NCBI RefSeq assembly: GCF_030295955.1
Contig: NZ_AP027363.1
Span: forward strand, 1 to 64,000
Source: Thalassotalea agarivorans
GTDB lineage: Bacteria > Pseudomonadota > Gammaproteobacteria > Enterobacterales > Alteromonadaceae
Reading direction: 5' to 3'
Length of the DNA: 64,000 nt
In this document: positions 44,969 through 53,378 of the stretch, one piece after another
How the letters are laid out: each line of letters opens with the position of its first letter
Position numbering within the stretch: the first letter of the stretch is position 1
Notes under the pieces: model-generated
The model's database searches: none
What the model was told of the DNA's origin: nothing
What the model saw: the letters and a program-made list of their open reading frames with translations, nothing else
Position numbers and translations under genes: made by a program

Positions 44969-45018
44969 GACCAATGGCGGTCCAACAATTAAAAAAAGCA
45001 TTTTTAGGCAGAGAAGCC
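44969..45018 (+). ncRNA. ANTAR-type dual-hairpin antiterminator (putative)
   Basis: Hairpin 1 is GACC-AATGGC-GGTC (44969-44982) and hairpin 2 is GGC-AGAGAA-GCC (45007-45018). Both six-base loops have A at position 1 and G at position 4, the pattern recognised by ANTAR-domain antiterminators such as NasR. The 3' arm of hairpin 2 is also the start of the terminator stem, so the two folds exclude each other. Stems are short (4 and 3 bp), so this needs testing. Confidence 0.55.
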
Positions 45019-45051
45019 ACCAAATACGTCATGGTATTTGGTGGCTTTTTT
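45015..45051 (+). terminator. leader terminator (attenuator) before the nitrate transporter
   Basis: AGCCACCAAATAC pairs perfectly over 13 bp with GTATTTGGTGGCT around GTCATG, then six T residues. It ends 34 bp before the start codon, leaving too little room for a downstream promoter, so it must lie inside the transporter's leader. Confidence 0.88.
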
Positions 45052-45085
45052 GATGAATTTTTTAGCATTACATTAGAGTAACCCA

Positions 45086-46567
45086 ATGAGTACGTCAGAA
45101 ACGAGTTCTACATTTAATCTGTTTTCATTTTCAGGAAAAATGAAAACCCTGCATCTTAGCTGGATGGCATTTTTCATCACTTTTGTGGTTTGGTTCAACT
45201 TTGCTCCGCTGCTTCAAGCGGTAAAAGAAACGCTTGGTTTAACTACCGCAGAAATTAAAACCCTGCTTATTCTAAACGTTGCGTTCACCATCCCTGCACG
45301 TGTAATTATCGGTATGCTTACTGACAAATATGGCCCTAGATTAGTGTTTTCGGGTTTATTGGCAATTTGTTCTATTCCTTGTTTTGCTTTTGCCTTTGCC
45401 GATAACTTTACGCAAGCTGCTATCGCTCGATTTGCATTGGGTTTAATTGGCGCCGGTTTTGTTGTAGGTATTCGCTTGGTTTCTGAGTGGTTTCCACACA
45501 ACGAATTAGGCACAGCAGAAGGCATTTATGGTGGTTGGGGTAACTTTGGTTCAGCCGCAGCCGCCTTTACATTGCCAACTGTCGCTGTCATGTTTGGTGG
45601 TGATGATGGATGGCGCTATGCCATGGCGATCACCGGTTTAATGAGCTTAGCCTTCTCATTTGTCTTTTTTAAAAATGTTACCGATACACCGAAAGGCGCA
45701 ACCTACTACAAGCCTAAAAATTTAGGGGCAATGGAAGTCACATCTAAAGGCGACTTTTACCTATTATTAGTGATGAAGGTGCCAATGTATGCGGCGCTAG
45801 CATTGCTTGCATGGAAACTATCGCCAACTGGCGTGTCGTTATTATCAGATATGGCGGTTAACGGTATTTATCTTGGTTTAGCTGCATTGTACTTGCTCGA
45901 TATTACTAAGGTGTACAAGGTCAACAAACATATCTTTGACACACCAGTACCTGAAATTCATCAATATAAATTCAAGCAAGTTGCCGTACTAAATGTACTT
46001 TACTTTGCGACGTTTGGCTCTGAGTTAGCTGTTGTTTCGATGCTTCCTTTGTTCTTTTCTGAAACCTTTGAGCTAACACCTGTGGTTGCCGGTATGGTGG
46101 CATCTGCTTATGCCTTTATGAATTTGATGTCTCGTCCTGGTGGTGGTTGGTTGTCTGATAAGTTTGGACGCAAACCCGTGTTGATTATTTTAACGGCGGG
46201 ACTAGCGGTAGGTTACTTTGTTATGGGCCTTGTTGATAGTTCATGGCCAGTTTGGTTAGCCGTGATCGCAGCGATGACCTGTTCTTTCTTTGTACAGTCA
46301 GGCGAGGGCGCTGTATTTGCAGCTGTTCCTTTAATCAAGCGTCGCATGACAGGACAAATCGCAGGTATGACAGGGGCCTATGGTAATGTCGGAGCGGTTA
46401 CTTATTTAACTGTGCTTTCTCTTGTTGATTACAGTACTTTCTTCTATGTGATTTCGGGCACTGCAGTATTAGGTTTAATTGCGTTGCTATTGATGGAAGA
46501 GCCTAAAGGCCATATTGCTGAAGTTCAGGAAGATGGTACAGTAGAACTCATTTCGGTTAGTTCATAG
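45086..46567 (+). CDS. nitrate/nitrite MFS transporter, NarK/NasA type
   Basis: Major facilitator of the nitrate/nitrite porter family with 12 hydrophobic segments; length is 493. Two nitrate-signature segments are visible: EGIYGGWGNFGSAAAAF and GQIAGMTGAYGNVGAVTYL, each following an arginine-bearing helix. A loop GMLTDKYGPRLVFSG and its second-half counterpart WLSDKFGRKPVLI are typical MFS motifs. The leader and the kinase/phosphatase neighbour match the assimilatory nas type. It is 13 bp from the next gene, so co-transcribed. Confidence 0.92.
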   Translation: MSTSETSSTFNLFSFSGKMKTLHLSWMAFFITFVVWFNFAPLLQAVKETLGLTTAEIKTLLILNVAFTIPARVIIGMLTDKYGPRLVFSGLLAICSIPCFAFAFADNFTQAAIARFALGLIGAGFVVGIRLVSEWFPHNELGTAEGIYGGWGNFGSAAAAFTLPTVAVMFGGDDGWRYAMAITGLMSLAFSFVFFKNVTDTPKGATYYKPKNLGAMEVTSKGDFYLLLVMKVPMYAALALLAWKLSPTGVSLLSDMAVNGIYLGLAALYLLDITKVYKVNKHIFDTPVPEIHQYKFKQVAVLNVLYFATFGSELAVVSMLPLFFSETFELTPVVAGMVASAYAFMNLMSRPGGGWLSDKFGRKPVLIILTAGLAVGYFVMGLVDSSWPVWLAVIAAMTCSFFVQSGEGAVFAAVPLIKRRMTGQIAGMTGAYGNVGAVTYLTVLSLVDYSTFFYVISGTAVLGLIALLLMEEPKGHIAEVQEDGTVELISVSS

Positions 46568-46579
46568 CACAGCATTATT

Positions 46580-48334
46580 TTGCAAGTAGATAACAAAGTT
46601 TCAGAAGCGGCGCTAGACGTCGCTTTTGGCGGATATTCTCACCAAGGCGTCAAGGAGGAAAACCAAGACGCCTTTGCTGCTTTTCAGCCAAGCGCAAGTG
46701 TGCGGCAATGGAAAGGCAGTGTTGCTTGCATAGCGGATGGTGCAAGTTGCAGCGACAAAGCGCAAGTAGCGAGCCAAACTACTGTAACTACCTTCATAAA
46801 TGATTATTACAGTACGCCGGAAGCTTGGAGCATTAAGGATTCGGTTTCGCGTATCCTGTCTTCCCTAAATGCCTGGTTGTTTCATCACGGCCAGCAGATG
46901 CAATCTCGCCAAAATGAACTGGTAACCACGTTTTCAGGGATTGTCTTTAAATCAAAAACGGCTCATATCTTTCATGCTGGCGATAGCAGAATTTATTTGT
47001 ATCGTAAGGGTAAGCTAACGCAACTTACCAAGGACCATACTCATTTCTATCGCAAGGAAAAACACTTTCTAACGCGTGCGCTGGGCATGGATAGCCACTT
47101 ACAAGTTGATAATATCTCGCATGAACTGGCGCCGGATGATCAGTATGTATTAACAACTGATGGTGTTCATGAAGCGTTGTCCCATGAACAGATGACTCAA
47201 CTATTGGCGACCGCGACAAGTGACAGTGAACAGGTGGCAAAAGCCATTTGCGAAGAAGCGGTAGCGGCAGGCAGTCAAGATAATGTCAGTTGTTTGATTG
47301 CGCATGTTGTCAATTTACCTAATCCGGATTTGGCTGAAGTCCACCGCCAGTTAACGGCGCGCACCATACCGCCAGTGATGAGCACGGGCAATAAAATAGA
47401 TAACTTTGTGATCGAGCGAGTGATACACAGTGGCACGCGAAGTCATGTTTATTTAGCAAGGGATCAGCACGACAAGAAGCTTTATGTGTTAAAAGCGCCT
47501 TCAGAAAACTTTGCAGATGATTTAGCTTATCTTGACGGATTTATGCGCGAACAATGGGTAGGTAGCCGAATTAATCACCCGTCGATTATGAGGATTTATC
47601 CGCGTGACGAACACAATGTGGGTAGCCCTTTTCTATATCATGTTTGCCAGTATATAGAAGGTAAAACGCTTAGGCAGTGGATGTATGATAATCCCAAGCC
47701 AAGCTTAACGCAGGTGCGTGAAATTACATCTGCAATTATCGTCAGCTTACGTGTGCTGCAACGACAAAGTATGGTGCATCGCGACATAAAGCCTGAGAAC
47801 ATTATGATCACAGAATCCGGCAGTGCGGTGCTCATCGACTTCGGTACGGTGCAGGTAAGTGGGTTGGAAGAAATTAACTCTGTGATTGCTGATGAAACGC
47901 CAGTGGGCGCGATTGGCTATATGGCACCAGAGTACTTGCTTGGTCAAAAAGGGAATGTTGCGTCCGATTTGTTTTCATTGGGCGTGATTGTATATGAAAT
48001 GCTGACCGGGCAGTTGCCTTATCAAAAGTCGCTAGGTCAACATGCTGACAATAAACCATTGCATCTATGGAATTACATTAGTGCCCGCAAACATCGTGGC
48101 GATATACCGTCTTGGCTTGATCTAACTTTAGAAAAAGCGACTCATCCGACACTATCAAAACGCTATCCGGCTTATTCTGAATTTTTGGCTGATTTAAATA
48201 CCCCAAACCAAACCATGGTAGATAAAATAGAACATGCGCCTTTGATAGAGCGCAACCCATTGGTATTTTGGAAATTTCTGTCGCTTATTCTCTTTTTGCT
48301 TTTAATTGTTCAAACCATATTCAATACTAATTAA
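46580..48334 (+). CDS. bifunctional PP2C phosphatase / Ser-Thr protein kinase
   Basis: 584-residue fusion. The N-terminal PP2C domain (about 10-255) has ENQDAF (Asp30), IADGAS, HAGDSRIYLY, TTDGVHE and QDNVS, so the metal-binding Asp set looks complete. The Hanks-type kinase (about 270-540) has Lys305 (YVLKAP), HRDIKPEN (Asp402), DFG (Asp420), GAIGYMAPEYLLG and DLFSLGVIVYEMLTG. The glycine loop is atypical (IHSGTRSHVY). A C-terminal helix (SLILFLLLIVQTIF) anchors it in the membrane. Similar fusions sit between nasA and nirB in Pseudomonas and Vibrio; the target is unknown. The start is TTG 46580, with a weak ribosome site. Confidence 0.92.
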   Translation: MQVDNKVSEAALDVAFGGYSHQGVKEENQDAFAAFQPSASVRQWKGSVACIADGASCSDKAQVASQTTVTTFINDYYSTPEAWSIKDSVSRILSSLNAWLFHHGQQMQSRQNELVTTFSGIVFKSKTAHIFHAGDSRIYLYRKGKLTQLTKDHTHFYRKEKHFLTRALGMDSHLQVDNISHELAPDDQYVLTTDGVHEALSHEQMTQLLATATSDSEQVAKAICEEAVAAGSQDNVSCLIAHVVNLPNPDLAEVHRQLTARTIPPVMSTGNKIDNFVIERVIHSGTRSHVYLARDQHDKKLYVLKAPSENFADDLAYLDGFMREQWVGSRINHPSIMRIYPRDEHNVGSPFLYHVCQYIEGKTLRQWMYDNPKPSLTQVREITSAIIVSLRVLQRQSMVHRDIKPENIMITESGSAVLIDFGTVQVSGLEEINSVIADETPVGAIGYMAPEYLLGQKGNVASDLFSLGVIVYEMLTGQLPYQKSLGQHADNKPLHLWNYISARKHRGDIPSWLDLTLEKATHPTLSKRYPAYSEFLADLNTPNQTMVDKIEHAPLIERNPLVFWKFLSLILFLLLIVQTIFNTN

Positions 48335-48405
48335 CGAGAGTAATTCGAATAACTTTGACCAGAGTCGCGGTCATATAAGGTAATTAAAGCAAATAGGAAA
48401 GTGTA

Positions 48406-48804
48406 ATGAGCAAACTGGTGGTAGTAGCGCGATTCTCATACCCACTTAATGCCAATATCGCTAAAGCGGCTTTAGATACTGCTGGTATTGATAGTTTTGT
48501 TGCTGATGAGCATACGATAAACATGCAATGGTTATATTCTGATGCCATGGGCGGAGTGCGGCTTTATGTTAATGAGGATAAGCTAGAACAAGCTCGATCC
48601 ATTCTTGCGACAGACTTTAGCGACGATGTTGTAGATGTTGCCGATACAAAGCCACATTGCCAAAACTGTGGTAGTGAAGACATGGTGGCTTATACTCAAG
48701 GCAAGAAACCAGCATTCGTTGTTTTTTTACTTCTAGGCTTTCCGCTATTTTTTTACCGCCATGGTATGCGCTGCAATCAATGTGGCGCCTTTCAAGAATA
48801 CTAA
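48406..48804 (+). CDS. DUF2007 protein with zinc ribbon
   Basis: 132 residues. The N-terminal DUF2007 module (LVVVARFSYPLNANIAKAALDTAGIDSFVAD...GGVRLYVNEDKLEQARSIL) resembles the PII-like fold of putative signal-transducing proteins. A C-terminal zinc ribbon (CQNCG...CNQCG) is split by one hydrophobic segment (AFVVFLLLGFPLFFY). Function is unknown. Confidence 0.8.
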   Translation: MSKLVVVARFSYPLNANIAKAALDTAGIDSFVADEHTINMQWLYSDAMGGVRLYVNEDKLEQARSILATDFSDDVVDVADTKPHCQNCGSEDMVAYTQGKKPAFVVFLLLGFPLFFYRHGMRCNQCGAFQEY

Positions 48805-48927
48805 TTTTTAACTAATGTGCTCGACTTTTTTTGTCTTAACCATGTAAGGTAGGACTATTGTTCTCAATGTAAATCAGCCAGTGCGCTAGTATGTTTGAAC
48901 ATTAGATTCGTCAACATTGGAGTAGTT

Positions 48928-49362
48928 ATGGTTTATCAACACAAACAACTCGGCGTAGCTCTGCTGTGTTTAATGACTTTGCCGGCGATTATCATCGCCA
49001 TAGTCGGTGTGGTTGCTCAACAGCCCAACATCATTCTACCCGTATGTGCACTGATTGCTGTTGTGGCTTTTCTTTTTTCTTCGCTAAATATATCTATCGA
49101 TGAAACTAGCTTGTATTGGAGCTTTGGTCCCGGGTTTTGGCGAAAGTCGATTAGCTTATCTGATATAGCGTCTGCTCGAATAGTTGATGCAAAATGGTAC
49201 TACGGTTTAGGGATTCGACTTATTCCAACAGGATGGTTGTACATTGTGTCAGGTACAAAAGCTGTTGAGGTCACGCTAACCTCGGGTAAGCGTATTAGCC
49301 TAGGTAGTGACGAAACTGATGCGCTACTGGCAGCAATCCAACAAGCGACTTCTGGTAACTAA
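48928..49362 (+). CDS. hypothetical membrane protein with PH-like domain
   Basis: 144 residues from ATG 48928, which has GGAG 6 nt upstream; the frame extends to TTG 48895 without a ribosome site. Two adjacent membrane helices (LGVALLCLMTLPAIIIAIVGVV and IILPVCALIAVVAFLFSSL) precede a beta-rich domain (LYWSFGPGFWRKSISLSDIASARIVD...VEVTLTSGKRISLGSDETDALLAAI) that looks like a bacterial PH domain. Function is unknown. It converges on rsmD with 3 bp between. Confidence 0.65.
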   Translation: MVYQHKQLGVALLCLMTLPAIIIAIVGVVAQQPNIILPVCALIAVVAFLFSSLNISIDETSLYWSFGPGFWRKSISLSDIASARIVDAKWYYGLGIRLIPTGWLYIVSGTKAVEVTLTSGKRISLGSDETDALLAAIQQATSGN

Positions 49363-49365
49363 AGG

Positions 49366-49944
49366 TTATTGGGTTTGGAACAACCTAAAGGCCACTTGTC
49401 CGGCAATTTTTTCCTTTATTAACTGCCAGTTTGCAGGCAGATCATCTAAAGGTGTGTTGCTTTCCATTTCTATGTAAATCAACGCATCTTCTGCTAGCCA
49501 ACCATTGTTTAGCGCAGCGATGGTTTTAGCGACTAATTGTTGATTGAAGGGCGGATCTACAAAGACAATATCAAATTGCTGATTAGGCTGTTTTAAATGC
49601 GTCAGCGCATCCCCTTGTTCAATAGTTAAGTTATTGGCTTGTAAAACTTGCTTATTGTTTTCGAGCTGACTAGCCGCTTGTCCATTTAACTCTATCGCTA
49701 CCGCACTGGCAACACCACGAGATATTGCTTCAAAGGTAAGGCTACCAGCACCGGCAAAGCAGTCTAAACAAGATGCGTCTTGGAGATAGGGCATTAGCCA
49801 GTTAAACACCGTTTCTTTTACGCGATCGGTTGTCGGTCTTAACCCTTGTGCGTCAATTACTGATAGCTTTCTGCCACGGTGTTTTCCCGCAATGATTCTG
49901 ATCGAACCTGTCGCCTTTTTTGTTTTCTGTCCGCGTTTGTTCAT
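49366..49944 (-). CDS. rsmD: 16S rRNA (guanine-966-N2)-methyltransferase
   Basis: RsmD makes m2G966 in 16S rRNA. It has RIIAGKHRGRKL, the SAM motif CLDCFAGAGSLTFEAISRG and the catalytic VFVDPPFN. Length is 192 (E. coli 198). It diverges from ftsY, as in E. coli. Confidence 0.94.
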   Translation of the reverse strand: MNKRGQKTKKATGSIRIIAGKHRGRKLSVIDAQGLRPTTDRVKETVFNWLMPYLQDASCLDCFAGAGSLTFEAISRGVASAVAIELNGQAASQLENNKQVLQANNLTIEQGDALTHLKQPNQQFDIVFVDPPFNQQLVAKTIAALNNGWLAEDALIYIEMESNTPLDDLPANWQLIKEKIAGQVAFRLFQTQ

Positions 49945-50109
49945 AACTTTGTTATTGCCTGTTTTTTGACGCTTATTTCAATGGTAAACTAATGCCCAGC
50001 AAATTTTCGAGATTAGGCATATACATGTCTAAGCACGTATTATATTCATTTTTTGGCTAGTTGTTAGGTCTTATACATAGCATTAGCTTATTACGATTGT
50101 TAAAGCATT

Positions 50110-51291
50110 ATGGCAAAGAAAAAAGGCATGTTTTCCTGGTTGGGCATTGGTAGCGAAAACAAAGACGAAAACGCAACAACCGAAGTGCAAGAGGAAACTG
50201 TTGAACAGCATGAAGATGCTGAAGAAACTGTTTTAGAAACAGAAACAGAAACAGAAACAGAAACAGAAACAGAAACAGAAACAGAAACAGAAACAGAAAC
50301 AGAAACAGAAACAGAAACAGAAACAGAAACAGAAACAGAAACAGAAACAGAAACAGAAACACCTAAGAAAGCGGGTTTTTTCGCACGCTTAAAATCTGGT
50401 CTATCCAAAACACGTAGCAATTTTAGCGACGGTTTACTTGATTTGTTTGCAGGTAAAAAGATCGACGATGAATTGTTCGAAGAGTTGGAAACACAACTGT
50501 TAATGGCCGATTTGGGTGTTGAAACCACTATGAAGATCATTGACTCGCTAACGGAATCAGCATCAAGAAAAGCATTAAACGATGCCGAAGCATTGTACGA
50601 CTTGCTAAAAATCGAACTGGCAAAAGTATTAGAGCCGGTAAACAAACCGTTAGAAATCGAAAACAATGATGGCCCATTTGTTATCTTAATGGTCGGCGTT
50701 AATGGTGTTGGCAAAACAACAACCATAGGTAAGCTTGCTAAACAGTATCAAGCGCAAGGCAAGTCAGTCATGCTGGCGGCAGGAGATACTTTCAGAGCGG
50801 CGGCTGTTGAACAGTTGCAAGTGTGGGGTGAGCGAAATGATATCCCTGTTATCGCACAGCACACAGGTGCTGATAGTGCGTCAGTGTTGTTTGACGCGCT
50901 AAGTGCAGCTAAAGCAAGAAATGTCGATGTGCTAATCGCCGATACCGCAGGCCGCTTGCAAAACAAAGCTCATTTGATGGAAGAATTGAAGAAAGTCGTG
51001 CGCGTGATGAAAAAGCAAGACGTTAATGCGCCTCATGAAGTGATGCTCACCATAGATGCGGGTACAGGACAAAACGCTTTGAGCCAGGCGCAATTGTTTG
51101 ATGATGCGGTTGGTTTGACCGGATTAACATTGACCAAGTTAGATGGTACAGCAAAAGGTGGTGTTGTCTTTGCAGCCGCCGATAAATTTGGTATACCTAT
51201 TCGTTACTTAGGTGTTGGAGAAGGTATCGATGACTTAAGGCCATTCAACAGTGACGATTTTATTAACGCGTTATTTACCAAGGACAGCTAG
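50110..51291 (+). CDS. ftsY: signal recognition particle receptor FtsY
   Basis: SRP receptor GTPase that docks ribosome-nascent chains to SecYEG. The acidic A domain (residues 1-90) includes a perfect (Glu-Thr)21 tract at 43-84. The N domain follows, then the G domain with GVNGVGKTTTIGKLA, DTFRAAAVEQL, DTAGRLQNK and TKLDGTAKGG. Length is 393; E. coli FtsY (497) also has a long acidic A domain but not this tract. A possible promoter TTGACG-N16-ACTAAT lies at 49966-49993. ftsEX follow in the same direction. Confidence 0.96.
   Translation: MAKKKGMFSWLGIGSENKDENATTEVQEETVEQHEDAEETVLETETETETETETETETETETETETETETETETETETETETETPKKAGFFARLKSGLSKTRSNFSDGLLDLFAGKKIDDELFEELETQLLMADLGVETTMKIIDSLTESASRKALNDAEALYDLLKIELAKVLEPVNKPLEIENNDGPFVILMVGVNGVGKTTTIGKLAKQYQAQGKSVMLAAGDTFRAAAVEQLQVWGERNDIPVIAQHTGADSASVLFDALSAAKARNVDVLIADTAGRLQNKAHLMEELKKVVRVMKKQDVNAPHEVMLTIDAGTGQNALSQAQLFDDAVGLTGLTLTKLDGTAKGGVVFAAADKFGIPIRYLGVGEGIDDLRPFNSDDFINALFTKDS
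50236..50361 (+). repeat. 21 perfect GAAACA hexamer repeats in ftsY
   Basis: 126 bp of uninterrupted GAAACA, in frame as Glu-Thr. As the unit is 6 bp, slippage changes length without breaking the frame. It is the only long microsatellite in the window. Confidence 0.98.
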
Positions 51292-51315
51292 CGTATTAAT
51301 AAACTGTTGACCCCC

Positions 51316-51341
51316 ACGTTTGTAGGAGACTAAACAAACGT
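51316..51341. promoter_or_regulatory. inverted repeat in the ftsY-ftsE gap
   Basis: ACGTTTGT and ACAAACGT flank 10 nt. It could be an operator or a weak hairpin. There is no T run, and TTGACC just upstream has no clear -10 partner. Confidence 0.3.
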
Positions 51342-51437
51342 TATAGTGATAAACATAAAGAAACGTCTAGTTAGGTATCTTTGTGTTTGTCGCTCATTTA
51401 AGGCTGACGCATCGAATAAAGGATAAGAATAACAACA

Positions 51438-52136
51438 ATGATTAAATTTGATAATGTCAGCAAAACTTACCCCGGCGGATTCGCTGCGCTGAAACAGGTA
51501 AGCTTTGAATTACAAGCTGGCGAGATGGCCTTTCTTACCGGTCACTCTGGTGCAGGTAAAAGTACCTTATTAAAACTGATTAGCTTGATGGAGAAGCCAA
51601 GCAATGGCCAAATCTTTATCAATGGTAAAAATCTTTCAAACGTAAAGTACAAACAAATCCCTTATGCGAGACGCGGCATAGGCATGATTTTTCAAAATCA
51701 TAATTTGCTGATGGACCGCACCGTTTTCGACAACGTTGCCTTGCCACTCATTATCGAGGGGTTTAGTCAGAAAGAAATCAAAAAACGCGTTGAAGCAGCT
51801 CTTGATAAGGTACATTTAGGCAGCAAGCTTAAGTGTTATCCCTTTATGCTTTCTGGTGGTGAACAACAGCGTGTCGGTATTGCTCGTGCCTTAGTTAATA
51901 AACCACCAATTCTGCTTGCCGATGAGCCCACAGGTAACCTAGATCCCAAGTTATCCCTCGATATTATTCGATTGTTTGAAGAGTTTAATGCCGTTGGTGT
52001 TGCCGTGTTAATCGCAACCCATGATTTAGGCTTAATTGCTCGCATGCGCTATCGCACCTTAACTTTGAAGCAAGGACAAATGATCACCGACGGCCTTACT
52101 GACGGCTTAGCCGTAACAGGAGGCGAACATGGTTAA
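51438..52136 (+). CDS. ftsE: cell division ATP-binding protein FtsE
   Basis: ABC ATPase that with FtsX regulates septal peptidoglycan hydrolases through EnvC. It has Walker [13 protein letters not shown], signature [15 protein letters not shown], Walker [13 protein letters not shown] and the H-loop ATHD. Length is 232 (E. coli 222). Its 3' end overlaps ftsX by 8 bp. Confidence 0.96.
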   Translation: MIKFDNVSKTYPGGFAALKQVSFELQAGEMAFLTGHSGAGKSTLLKLISLMEKPSNGQIFINGKNLSNVKYKQIPYARRGIGMIFQNHNLLMDRTVFDNVALPLIIEGFSQKEIKKRVEAALDKVHLGSKLKCYPFMLSGGEQQRVGIARALVNKPPILLADEPTGNLDPKLSLDIIRLFEEFNAVGVAVLIATHDLGLIARMRYRTLTLKQGQMITDGLTDGLAVTGGEHG

Positions 52137-53103
52137 TCCTGCTGCAACACAGAGAGATAAGAAACCAGGTGTGTTTGCCCGTTTTATTGCTTGGATGCTC
52201 AGGCACGCACAACAATCGGTAGGTAGCTTAGGAGACCTTTGGCGCACACCGTTTACCTCTGTTATGACTATTTTGGTGCTTGGTATTAGTTTGTCTTTAC
52301 CTGCGTCACTTAATTTGTTTGTTAAAAATGCCGAGCGAGTATCGTCACAATGGGAAAGTGCATCTGAAATATCACTTTTTTTGAAGCTTTCCGTTACCGA
52401 CAGAGCCGCGCAAAACTTAGTTAATCGTATTCAGCTGATGCCGGAAGTAGATAGCGTTGTGTTTATTTCAAAAGAGCAGGCGCTTGAAGATTTTAAACAA
52501 CACTCGGGCTTTGGTGGCGTATTGGAGTATTTGGCGTCTAACCCTTTACCCGCAACTATTTTAGTGACACCAACGCAACGTTTTAGCCAGGCTAGTGCCG
52601 CACAAGAGTTGCTAACAAAGCTTGAGGGCATTAGAGAAGTAGAAAAAGGGAAACTAGATTTAGCTTGGCTATCACGCTTAGAAGCGATGGCGAAGCTTAT
52701 AGAAGACGTGGTCATTGGTGTTGCAACACTACTGTGTTTATCGGTGATCTTAATCGTAAGTAATACCATACGTCTTCAAATACTGAATCAGAAAGATGCT
52801 ATAGCGGTGATGAAGCTTGTCGGTGCAACAGATGGCTTTATTCAACGGCCTTACCTATATGCTGGTTTATGGTATGGCATTATTGGCGGACTTGTCGCCT
52901 GCCTTGCGGTAGAAGGATTGCGGGCGTTTCTTTCTAGTGCTATCGCCCATTTATCTGCACAGTACGACAGTAATTTCGAGCTCGCAGGTATGACGCTACA
53001 AGAAATATCATGGCTAATTTTGTTTGCCATTATACTGGGCTGGGTAGGTAGTTATTTGTCTGTGCGCAAACATATTCGAGAGATAGAACCAACTGCCGAG
53101 TAG
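52129..53103 (+). CDS. ftsX: cell division protein FtsX
   Basis: Polytopic partner of FtsE. One N-terminal helix (TSVMTILVLGISLSLPASLNLFV), a periplasmic domain (about residues 75-180) and three C-terminal helices make the usual four-helix topology. Length is 324 (E. coli 352). The cytoplasmic N-terminus is basic (RDKKPGVFARF). It overlaps ftsE, which indicates coupling. Confidence 0.95.
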   Translation: MVNPAATQRDKKPGVFARFIAWMLRHAQQSVGSLGDLWRTPFTSVMTILVLGISLSLPASLNLFVKNAERVSSQWESASEISLFLKLSVTDRAAQNLVNRIQLMPEVDSVVFISKEQALEDFKQHSGFGGVLEYLASNPLPATILVTPTQRFSQASAAQELLTKLEGIREVEKGKLDLAWLSRLEAMAKLIEDVVIGVATLLCLSVILIVSNTIRLQILNQKDAIAVMKLVGATDGFIQRPYLYAGLWYGIIGGLVACLAVEGLRAFLSSAIAHLSAQYDSNFELAGMTLQEISWLILFAIILGWVGSYLSVRKHIREIEPTAE

Positions 53104-53187
53104 CCTACAGTGCCTTAAAAATAAGCAGGTCTGGCAAAAAACGATGTTTTTTCATTTAATAAAGAAAAAATTTATCGATTTAAAAAA

Positions 53188-53214
53188 CTTGAAAATTTAA
53201 AGGCTTATCCCCAT
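53188..53214 (+). promoter_or_regulatory. sigma-32-type heat-shock promoter upstream of rpoH
   Basis: CTTGAA (53188-53193), a 15-bp spacer and CCCCAT (53209-53214) match the core sigma-32 consensus elements exactly. It lies about 165 bp before the rpoH ATG. Confidence 0.7.
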
Positions 53215-53230
53215 CTTTACAAAAAGTTGC

Positions 53231-53258
53231 AAACTTTTAGCAATTTAACGGGTCATAA
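53231..53258 (+). promoter_or_regulatory. possible sigma-E-type promoter upstream of rpoH
   Basis: AAACTT, 16 bp and TCATAA loosely follow the GAACTT-N16-TCTGA pattern. E. coli rpoH has a sigma-E promoter in a similar place. Match is partial. Confidence 0.3.
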
Positions 53259-53378
53259 GCATTGAAATTAACGTCTGACTTCGATATGGTCACACGTCCG
53301 ACCCTTGCGTAATAGCTGATTCAAAAAGCGATGCGCGTGGATTTAACGAATAACAGAAAATGAATTGTGAGGTAATTT

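Noticed and set aside
50236-50361. Regular repeats resembling a CRISPR array
   Set aside because: There are no spacers; it is a simple tandem hexamer inside a coding frame. No CRISPR array was seen anywhere in the window.
50100-50726. Long minus-strand open frame with a Val-Ser repeat opposite ftsY
   Set aside because: It is the antisense reading of the GAAACA repeat and the FtsY GTPase domain; no ribosome site or recognisable domain.
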